Shown in pieces: positions 55,860 to 64,000 of a DNA stretch of 64,000 nucleotides. The DNA is taken from contig WHVD01000111.1 in assembly GCA_015178975.1 (NCBI GenBank), forward strand, positions 189,001 through 253,000, read 5' to 3'. Both the position numbers and the translations under genes were made by a program. A model generated the notes under the pieces. That model made no database searches and was not told the origin of the DNA. It was given only the letters and a program-made list of their open reading frames with translations. The DNA comes from Hysterangium stoloniferum (taxonomy: Eukaryota; Basidiomycota; Agaricomycetes; Hysterangiales; Hysterangiaceae). Positions within the stretch are counted from its first letter, which is position 1; each line of letters starts with the position of its first letter.

Positions 55860-56480
55860 TTTCCTTCCCATCCAAGTACAATGTCCTCTCTCTTCTCACG
55901 CTCGTCGCGTTATTGACAGGCTCCATCACGGACGACGTCTTCCTACTCTCCTACTCTCCCAATCTCTCCAAACCCAAACCTGTCCCTTCAACGTACGCGA
56001 CGATGTCTACTTCCACGAATCTCGTCAAGCAATCGCTGACCCAGTGTTGCTTGGGAGGGAACGGATCGAGCTTGTACGTCGAGGGGCATTGCAGCAGGCT
56101 GGATCGGTTGTAGCCGCGTACGTGGTGGCGGCGTGAACAACGTCTCGAATATCGATGGGACTGATTGCTTTGGCGTTTGAAGACAGGGTGCAAGATCTGT
56201 TTCAGAGGCTTATGATCCCGTTGAGTGGAAGTGGCGAGCGAGAGAGCTTCTGGGTGTGAATATTCATTGGCAGTTGCGGCAACAGTGATCCTGGTACCTT
56301 TCTGCTTCCTTTTTCTCCTTCTCTGGCCTTTTCGCGGATGTCTGCCGCCATGGCAGTGAGGTGGCAACCTTTCCTGACGCTGTTCCTGTGGACATTTTAG
56401 GAACATTAGGAAAGCCAATGTATCTCATGAGTTTTTCGGTATGACTGGGTCGGCGCTCTTGGACATATTGAAGTGACGAG
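55860..56480 (-). pseudogene. V exon (copy 2) joined to an X-type exon
   Basis: A frame of 155 residues (56418-55951) joins HPVFKRQSNQSHRYSRRC with YKLDPFPPKQHWVSDCLTRF and GLGLERLGE. The KRQSNQS part is the X exon that follows KLSRSS in other copies. This is the best evidence that V and X exons belonged to one gene. Confidence 0.45.
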
Positions 56481-56489
56481 CGAGAGAGC

Positions 56490-57255
56490 TTCCGGTCATC
56501 GACATCCATGGGCGACTGCGACAATGGTGGCGCTTCCTCTAGATGTTAAAAGGAAATGGTATTCCTGTACCCTCTTGTCTTGTTGCATCTGTTCAATTTC
56601 TTTCTTATCTCCTTCTCTGGACTTTACGCCGGTTTCGACGAGACGCGCTGCTAAAATCAAAAGCTCTTGGTTCTTTGCCAACTATGAGCAGGTGTTGTGA
56701 CAGTGACAGGACGATATTGTCTTGTTCGTCCGTAATGGTGCAGTGTGTGGCAGGGAGGCTTAGGCTTTGGGCCTAGCCTCAGCTCGTCAATATACCCTAT
56801 CGAAGGCGACGCGCGATAAGACTTGCCCAACTACAGAAATAAAGAAGAAATGCTAGTCCGTTTCAATAGCATGAATTCAACTCGTCAACCAAAACACGGA
56901 TCCTATGGAGCGCTGGCCCCTATTGGCAGGGAACTGGAGGCTGCCAGCATCGGATCAGTGACCAGTTTGTGCGGGATTATGAGCAGAGCGCCGTCAGCCT
57001 GACACCTGGGTACGTCAGGATCCACAAGTCGACTGGACGCCAGCTCAGGAGCCGGGATCGGGTAACCGGAGACCTAGCGGACATGCCTGATCAGGATATT
57101 CGGATTTATCCGACGCTTCTACCCGCTTTCTCCGCATTCTAGCACGGTTCTCTATGCAGACCAAATGAGTATGGATTTACCCTTAAATGATAGATCGGTA
57201 TATAATCTGTATGAATTTGAAAAGTTCATTCCCCAATGGAACGCTCGATTATCTA
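56490..57255. repeat. W segment (copy 3)
   Basis: Repeats 31,330-32,130 in patches (GAACTGGAGGCTGCCAGC, TTTCAATAGCATGAATTCAA). Only short frames. Confidence 0.35.
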
Positions 57256-57262
57256 AGAGTTC

Positions 57263-57800
57263 TTGCTGTCAAAGAACAGGTGTAAGAAGGCAAAGTTCCC
57301 AGTCATGGGGGTAGCAATCTTAAATCATCGTTTGAGCACTTTAAGGACTGATAAAAGCATCATTCGCATATCATACTTTGCGTTACTCTTCGAAGAATTA
57401 AATAGGTCAAACGACATTCAGGCAATGAGTAAATATGTTAGTCGTATAGAACAGTCTAGTGCCACGCCCGTCCGTGCGTCTTCAAGAGGGATAAGTAGTC
57501 TGTGTTGGAACTTGGTGAGACCCCGACAAATGGAGTCGCAAGAAGACAGAGGAGGGATTGTACTTTGTCCATCAAGCCAGTCACGAATATCTCCTCCCCA
57601 GGCACATAGACGATCCTCTCAGAAACGTCCAGGAAGTCGTAGAGAGCAGAGATTGGGGAATTCTCTCGTACTGCCGTACACGGAATTTCGGGTTCTGCAG
57701 ATTGTGAAATTAACGACGATAAGCCACTTATTAGTATCGAGGCGCCATCAAACACTGAAGTGTCTGATTTCGGGCGCTGAATTAGTATTCTGACAGCCGA
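57263..57800 (-). pseudogene. Z module (copy 2, second part)
   Basis: The minus frame 57755-57456 reads PEIPCTAVRENSPISALYDF, LDVSERIVYVPGEEIFVTGL and MDKVQSLLCLLATPFVGVSP. It matches the block at 50,040-50,190 on the plus strand. No stop for about 100 residues. Function unknown. Confidence 0.45.
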
Positions 57801-57819
57801 ATGATTTTAAGACGACAGG

Positions 57820-58034
57820 TGTAATCCTGGTGCCCCCAGTCTTACGCCGGACCCTTTAGTTTTACGTGATTACATAATCACCGTGTTGTACGGTATAAGT
57901 AGCCGGGAAGTTTTCAGGACCTTAGATCTTACCGTACGCTGCACTTGCCTGTATCCTGTTCTGCTCTGGACAATACACCGTGGTCCTGTCAACTTGTGTG
58001 ACCGCCAGTGATCCCAATTGACGACGGGATTACA
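57820..58034. mobile_element. 215-bp LTR-like or MITE-like insertion in Z
   Basis: Ends TGTAATCC and GGATTACA (8-bp perfect inverted, TG...CA), flanked by ACAGG at 57815-57819 and 58035-58039. The other Z copy (49,906-50,040) lacks it. It contains an internal palindrome GTGATTACATAATCAC. It is a solo LTR or a small non-autonomous TIR element. Confidence 0.7.
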
Positions 58035-58039
58035 ACAGG

Positions 58040-58440
58040 TCTGCGAGGGTGTAACTGTGGACTCACTGCAGCATTTTAATCCCGATGGAAACAATGATAT
58101 GACTTCGATCAATGTTTTCTTCCAGCAATGTGCCATCCTTAAATAATCCATCGAGTTCATTTATAATGCGTTTATAAGCGATGTAGCGAGAAGAGTCAGC
58201 ACACGCAAACGAATCGATCTTGGTCTGTAAAACGTCAAGCGCTATATCCAATAGAGTTCCATAAATGCTGCGGATCCAAGGATCCTGCGTGAAACAGGAG
58301 GAGAAAATCGATATTTGCGGGTAAATCAATTCAATGTGTCCATGGTTTCGACCGTATCTGCATATTTCTCATGTCGGCTATTCACCAAAAACAGCAACGG
58401 TAAAACTTACGACATCATCCACAATTTGAAATAGTTTATA
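58040..58440 (-). pseudogene. Z module (copy 2, first part)
   Basis: The minus frame 58329-58063 reads DPWIRSIYGTLLDIALDVLQ, KIDSFACADSSRYIAYKRII and HIIVSIGIKMLQ, TGA. It aligns with 49,690-49,905 on the plus strand, with about 60% identity at protein level. Separated from its second part by the 215-bp insertion. Confidence 0.45.
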
Positions 58441-58449
58441 GACATTGAG

Positions 58450-60203
58450 GTCCTCACGTGAGACATCGCTGGGTTACTCTCGCTCCCACCACCTGCCTCC
58501 GCGGCTACCTTACACAACCTCGACTCTGGCTCCATCAGTGCTCTTTTGGACCCCACGCTTGAAGACCCTGGACCTCAGACCCCTCCTCACCCTCCCACCA
58601 ATAGAAAACGGGCCGCAGCTACCCCCAATCCGGAAGGTCACTTCGAACCACGCCCTCGCACCTCCCCACCTCCCTCCCCCTCCCCAACTGCTTGGATATC
58701 GTCATTGACTGTCCCCCCCACTGGCCGACCCTGTCCTCAGCTCATCTCCAGAATGCAGGCGTTATCCTCCAATTGGGAAGAAGAAACCCTCTACCAGACC
58801 CGTTCCCTCACTCATGTCACCTCCAGTCTCATCACCGTGCTTGTTGAAACGTTCTCTGCCGCCATTCATGGCCCCGATGAAACCTCACGTGATGCCCTCA
58901 CCTCCATCACTGGTTTTCGCGACCTCCCTACTCGCATCCAGGGCCTCGATGAACGCAGCCTCCCCCGTCCGACCCATCCCTCTCCCCATCCGGACAGTGC
59001 CCCCTCTCCACACAGGAACCCTCTGGATTGTAGCTCCCAACCCCAGGTCATAGGCCCTCATACACCCCGGGCCCAAACTCCCAAAGGCCCCTCGCCAAGT
59101 CAGCCCGCACGCTTCATTGTTCGCTTCCGTGGTGCCCCTCCTCCCGTGTCTGAGCGGCAGGACGTTTTGGCAATCCCCCGCGGCAACAACCTAGCAGTTC
59201 ACACGCTGTTTGACGCTAACCCGGACCCGTCCATCCCCACGATCGTTGCTGGGGATTTCAATCTTCACCCTGCATGGTCCCCCAATTTCTCCCGCGAGCC
59301 GTCAGAAACTGCAAAGGAGTTTTTTGAATGGACAGTCACGCAGAGCTTCTCCATCCTCAATGACCTTGAGTGTCCCACCCGCAGGGGCCAAGCCAATCAA
59401 GTGGACTCTATCCTCGACCTCACACTCACGAACCTCGCTGCCACGGAGATGGATCTGGTCCAGTCCTGGGAATGCCGAGATGACTTCGCGCTGAATTCTG
59501 ACCACAATACCATCTTGTGGTCCATTTCTGCCGACTAGGCTGCCCCCCCCCCCCCCCCACCTCTGGTCCCGGAAAAGCAGCGCTTTCGCATTGACCCGGG
59601 TAGAAAGAAGCAATGGGAGGAACGGGTCTCTCCCTTTCTTGCGGCAGTCGACACCCTCCCCCTGCGCTCCGCCCAAGAGCTTGACCATGCCTTCGATACT
59701 TTCCTCGAGGCACTGCTCACTGCTACGGAGGCTGTCATGCCTAAACCGAAGACGAAACACAGGCAACGTGCTCCCTGGTGGACGCATGGTCAAATCCTAT
59801 GTGGGTGATGTGCTCTTGTTGACCTTCTCTCATTCTCTCGACTCCAAATCCACTTCGCTCGCTCCAAGGCAGTGCTTGCATCGGGCCCACAGTTCTCTAT
59901 CCACCCACCAAATGCGCAACCATTTACCGTCGCCCCACTGCCGGTTATTAAGTGGCTAGGGCTGTCGTTCGACAGTCGGCTGACATTTAAGCAGCATGTT
60001 ACCGAGGTGTCAAATAAGGCCCTATCTGCTGTGGCAGGTTTGTGAATCCTTGCCAACTGTGTTAGAGGCGTGTCAGTCTCCAGTGCTCGCCTCCTTTATA
60101 TTACTGTGGTACTTCCTATCCTTACTTTTGGCTCTGCCATCTGGTACACAGGCGTCCGCCAAAAAGGCCTCATGAAGCCTCTAGAGCGTGCCCAAACTGT
60201 TGG
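58450..60203 (+). mobile_element. internally deleted non-LTR retrotransposon (Tad/R1-like LINE)
   Basis: A 330-residue ORF (58546-59538) starts with a Pro-rich ORF1-like region (ISRMQALSSNWEEETLYQTR; QPARFIVRFRGAPP). It passes near 59,200 directly into the end of an AP-type endonuclease: TIVAGDFNLHPAWSPNF, RRGQANQVDSILDLTLTN and LNSDHNTILWSI (GDFN and SDH motifs). After a C17 run come RFRIDPGRKKQWEERVSPFL and TKHRQRAPWW, then a second deletion jumps to the RT box YVGDVLLL and KWLGLSFDSRLTFKQHV, ending LPILTFGSAIWYTGVRQ. Most of ORF1's end, the endonuclease start and RT domains 0-5 are missing. It is cut off at 60,203 by X copy 8. Confidence 0.8.
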
Positions 60204-60204
60204 G

Positions 60205-62950
60205 TTACGGTGGCCCACGAGGTAGTACCGAGTCACCCTGACCAGGTCGAAGTGCTACCCCCATTGATCTCGCCTGCTGCCCTGGAATCTCAACGGATTA
60301 CAGTCCTCGAAAGTAATTGTCAGGATATACTTCAGAGACTATGGGCCTGTAATAGAGAGGGTCACGGCCTCTGTTACCACAGACCAGGTCACAAGCATGC
60401 ATCGATCACCAAGGACGCATTTGATTCATGGGTTCAGCAACTGGTATGTTAAGCTTTGTTTCAAGAATCGACTTCAATGAATGTGTCGGACTGTTTTTTC
60501 ATGGTTTTGCAACTTGCCTGGAGTCGCCACAAGGCTTGCTGGATTCATCAGTTATTGGACAAGGCATGTCCGACATTGAGAGAGAAGTCATGACCAGGTG
60601 GTTCGCACCTGTCATTCACAATCCAACAGACGTTGAATTTGACCCCGGTTATTTTTGTGGTCTGGCAATGGAGCGGATCGGGACAAAGCTATTGTACGGC
60701 ACCAAGATATCCATTTTGGTTGGGAAGTGCTTCTTCAACACATGGCATGTGGAGGAGCACCAAAGGAGGGTTGTAAGGCTCACAGACACAGGCGAGGGGG
60801 GAAAGACAAGGAATAGACTGCTTAAAAAACAGCTAACAGTGGGGCAATTGAGCATAATTGTTAAAGAGGGGGTGGATCTCTTGAGGCATGTTCGCTTCTG
60901 GTAAATGCCATCCACTGCATGCTAATATCATTTTAAAGAAGGCTGTCTTACCCACGTAAAATCCGATATCGGGGGAAATGGCTTCTCATAAATACATATA
61001 CCGCCTTATATCCGGGGTTGGCACTAGTGAAGAAACGAAGATCCGCAGAGTCATTATGGAGGATTCGCCATTTAAAATGGTTCCCCGCAACTTCCTGGTG
61101 ACTGCTATGCTGTCGCCTCGATATTCCCATCACACCTTGCGGATACCTCTAAGCACCTTTAGACAATTGACCGTTCCGTTGGGGAATAAACTCTTCAAAT
61201 TCATAAAGGACTATAAGGCTCTATCACTTGCGGGTAAATCCATACTTGTAATGTTTCCATGGGGAGCCGTGCTAGTATGGAGGGAAATTGGAGGCACGGT
61301 TTGGTAAAAGTATCGGAAGAAACCAAATATCAGTATCAGCCGTGTCGGCCTGAATAGGTGCCAGCTTTCCCGATCCCTGCTGCCTAAGTCCTGAGCCAGT
61401 CGACCGATCGTGTCTGAGGCATCCAGGCATCAGGCCGACGGCTTTGCATAGAATTCCACAGCAAGGGTCACAGAGCCTGCCACTAGGGTACGCAGCATGG
61501 GCAAGTCTTCTTGTGCGTCGGCTTAGATGAGGTATGTTGACGAGTTTGAGGCCATGCCCAAACTCTACGCTTTTCCAAACACTGCACCATGACGGCCAAA
61601 CAAGAAAATTCCCAACAGTCCCGTCGCAGTTACAGCCCCTGCTCATAGTTGACAAAGTCCCAGAAGCTCTTTCCTTTGCCCACTGTGTCTTGTCGAAACC
61701 CACGAAAGGTCTAGAAAAGGACACTAAGAAAGAGATGCAACAGATGCAACAAGACAAGAGGGTACGGGGATGTCATTTATTTTGAATATTTAGAGGAATG
61801 CCGCAACTGTCCATGGATGTCGACAACCAGAAGCTCTCTCGCTCGTCACTTCCACTGAAGGGGGTCATAAGCCTTGTAAACAGGATCCTACACCCTGTCC
61901 TCAAACGCCAAAGCAATCAGTCCCAAGTGGAAGGAGGCCGAGCTTGATTTGGGAGCTCCCAAGTTAGTGCGTCAGGTCGATGGATGTTTTGTCTTCATGG
62001 TTTGGCTTTGATTGGGTTGGCTAATGCTTCACTTCGCCTTCTTGTTTTATTTACAGGACAATGAAAGACCGCACAACTGACAAAATTGGAGTGAGCTAGA
62101 ATAGAAGAGGGGCAGCGGATGCCCAAGACTCAGCCGCTGCCCAGCGGGGCTGTAGGGAAACGACTGAGGTTGCACTTCATAGCATCGCATACATATATAC
62201 GCGTGTGGGTGAAAAATGCGCTCGTACGATGAAAGGCAAAATATAAGCGGCTGGTCGATATACGATCTGGCAGTGTTCTCGCGTTTGGCGTATGAGCATT
62301 GCCGGTTTTTGTCACAACAACATTGTTTACCCCATCACACACAGTATATGTACCTTGTCGGCTAAGACCCACATGAGCTGGTTTCGACTGTGTATAAAAG
62401 GCGGGACGCAGTGCGTCTGGTACCGTAGAAAATAGTGGTGCGATAGCTGTCAAGAAGATAGATTCTATGTAAAAGAATTGAAATTGCCTGTAAACAGGTG
62501 CGAAAAATCGATCAATGGGTTTTCCTAACCTCTTTCATTGTGGGCTTTCATTGGGTTCATTAATGCGTCCCTTTGCTTCGTTTCCTTAATAGGAAAATCA
62601 AAGAGCTCATGGACAGTCTCTTGTTTAGAGTCGAGGTCAAGATAAACGCAAAAAAAAAGACAATACAAAAAGTCTGTAAAAGAACGTAAAAATAACCAGT
62701 TATCCACCGTTTCCAATTCCCGCTGTACTTACCACTGTAACTTTTCGGCGGCCTAATGCCACCCCTGTGCCATTGCCCTCCGTCCTATCATCTCTGCTGG
62801 GAACCGAAAGCATGCACCGTGTATGCCCATATGACGGCTCTTAGTGGGTAGGAACGCGTATGGTCAGGAGAATAGGTGAAACTGCGAATCATGTTCCCCA
62901 TTTAGGCTGCTGGAAAATGAACCACGCTCTACTTGGATCATACAAAGCAT
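60205..62950 (+). pseudogene. X module (copy 8, the longest)
   Basis: Exon 1 60,210-60,447 (VVPSHPDQVEVLPPLISPAA, HASITKDAFDSWVQQL), then intron GTATGTTAAG; its acceptor region has lost about 9 bp. Exon 2 to 60,904 (GYFCGLAMERIGTKLLYGTK, TDTGEGGKTRNRLLKKQLTV). Exon 3 to about 61,300 (RNFLVTAMLSPRYSHHTLRI, LFKFIKDYKALSLAGKSIL, VMFPWGAVLVW, a likely membrane helix). Later exons: KFPTVPSQLQPLLIVDKVPE, KDTKKEMQQMQQDKR, KLSRSSLPLKGVISLVNRIL. A TATA-like box at about 62,391 and the E8-type exon (about 62,590) follow. No known domain. Confidence 0.55.
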
Positions 62951-63107
62951 GATAAATTAAGTTTTATATAAATGTTTACTGTATCAGTTAATATATCGAA
63001 GGGCTTCCGCCGGGATCGCCTCCAACCATGCCATTTGATCGCATGCAACGTTCGCGCCAATCTTTAGCCGCACCTGATGTCGTGTCACAGGTTTAATGTA
63101 TACCAAG

Positions 63108-63495
63108 TCAATGCACTACCGATGCCATAAACCCTACGACTACGCCAGTGAAGAAGGAAGGAAGGTAGGTAGTCAACGAATTTACTCGGCCTTCCAGATA
63201 TAAACACCAATACATGTTTCTCGTCATTGGTTGCAAATACTCTCTATTAAACTTGAGACATGTATTTCGGCTGTTTCGAACCCAAGCTAAAAGTAGAGGC
63301 GATGTTTCCATATTAAAACCACAATTCAAAAATCAGGGGTAAATACAGAATTTGATCCCCGAGACGTCCGAAAATCGGCTCAAACACCATACACGAGCCA
63401 CGGACCACAGCCCACGGCCTCCCATGACCGACACTGACCATTAGCGACTTGCCTATCATGGGTCCCCAGGGCACCCATGTCAGATTAAGCGCCAT
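63108..63495 (-). pseudogene. x8 segment, conserved frame (copy 3)
   Basis: The frame 63495-63313 reads LNLTWVPWGPMIGKSLMVSV and GHGRPWAVVRGSCMVFEPIF. It is nearly the same as 22030-21830. A second frame (63329-63108) has MYWCLYLEGRVNSLTTYL, with copies near 16,880 and 21,630. It lies on the strand opposite to X. Confidence 0.4.
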
Positions 63496-63714
63496 TAAGA
63501 AAAGCTTAAAACAGGCGATACCGATGACACGTGACCTAAATTGATGCTTCGTTTCTCAACTGTCTGGTCTTTGGCCAAATAGAAGTTGTGTAGGGTATCG
63601 GCCGATATGGTTTCATTACATCTAAAACAATAAAGTTTTTGTCCATAAATAATTCAGAATTATTGTCATTCCGCTGACGTCAAAATGTAAAAATGTAAAA
63701 GTTTACTCATTTGT

Positions 63715-64000
63715 ACTTTGACCACGCTCAGTGGGCTGATACCTGATTTAACCCATGTACACCCAACCTATCATGTCAGAAGGTGATTCACTGACTGACA
63801 TATTGATTGGTACAAGTACTTCATTACAAGTTTATGAAGCCATTGTAGCTGTGCAGGACACTCGACAATCACTATTCATTGCCTGAATAAATATCTATAG
63901 ACACTACCCAGCATTTCTTGATCTTCCAAGTTCGGATGCATGGGTCCTAATGCAATCGATGATATTTTTAGCGCTATAATATCGCCCCTTGGTATAACCT
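63715..64000 (+). pseudogene. Y module 5' end (copy 6, cut by window end)
   Basis: ATG at about 63,757: MYTQPIMSEGDSLTDILIG, then TSTSLQVYEAIVAVQDTRQS and LFIA, TGA. In copy 4 the same place has an extra 93-bp stretch between EAIV and the AVRDTRQS block; here it is missing between a GT-starting and an AG-ending junction. The next exon (ATTTTTAGCGCTATAAT) begins at the window end. Same orientation as X copy 8, so X and Y were neighbours on one strand. Confidence 0.5.

Noticed and set aside
59543..59559. C17 homopolymer
   Set aside because: Probably a slippage-prone run within the LINE; possible length error, no feature assigned.
61272..61757. 161-residue open minus-strand frame, also open in pieces at 19.6-20.1, 22.8-23.3 and 46.4-46.9 kb
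   Set aside because: The opposite strand has better splice signals and hydrophilic, protein-like exons (KEMQQMQQDKR, KLSRSS). I treat it as a shadow, though it remains a possible alternative sense.

Overview
The window looks like a repeat-packed, gene-poor stretch of a filamentous fungal genome, most likely an Agaricomycete basidiomycete. Supporting signs are short GT-AG introns (about 45-80 bp), a chromodomain Ty3/gypsy element, an Ngaro-type tyrosine-recombinase retrotransposon, a Tad/R1-like LINE remnant, a Crinkler/RHS-type NTPase-nuclease gene, and broken fungal genes (PEX13, a proline-iminopeptidase-like hydrolase, a LIM-domain fragment). I see no gene that is certainly intact; almost everything is a degenerate or partial copy.

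Layout. 1-6.2 kb: a decayed Ty3/gypsy element on the minus strand with a candidate 5' LTR. 6.3-9.8 kb: a broken Crinkler-type NTPase/REase gene plus a second copy of its first exon. 9.8-10.8 kb: SINE/LINE-tail elements in inverted pairs. 10.8-13.9 kb: an unknown ORF, a LIM-domain relic, a degenerate 22-bp minisatellite and a 24-bp perfect palindrome. 13.9-64 kb: a mosaic of one recurring composite unit of roughly 9-10 kb, present in many partial and inverted copies.

The composite unit holds several multi-exon gene-like modules. I name them X (about 8 copies), Y (about 6 copies; a multi-pass membrane protein with an acidic 17-residue tandem repeat), alpha (2 full, 2 partial), C, V, W, Z and a flanking segment x0. 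Fuller copies share the order: hydrolase pseudogene on one strand, then alpha, Y, X and x0 on the other. Large inverted repeats join copies: 15.4-18.2 kb, 18.6-24.3 kb, and 46.4-47.9 kb against 60.2-61.7 kb.

Later insertions can be ordered by nesting. An Ngaro element (32,999-38,652) with complete split direct repeats sits inside an X copy, and its reverse transcriptase gene is interrupted by a solo LTR with a CTACC target duplication. A 116-bp insert carrying a tRNA-like gene sits in another X copy with a GTTCT duplication. A 215-bp LTR-like element with an ACAGG duplication splits a Z copy next to an internally deleted LINE.

Many premature stops lie at codons that a single C-to-T (or G-to-A) change would produce, which fits repeat-directed mutation or deamination of methylated cytosine. 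All names rest on motif recognition by eye; the X, Y, Z and other family names are local labels.
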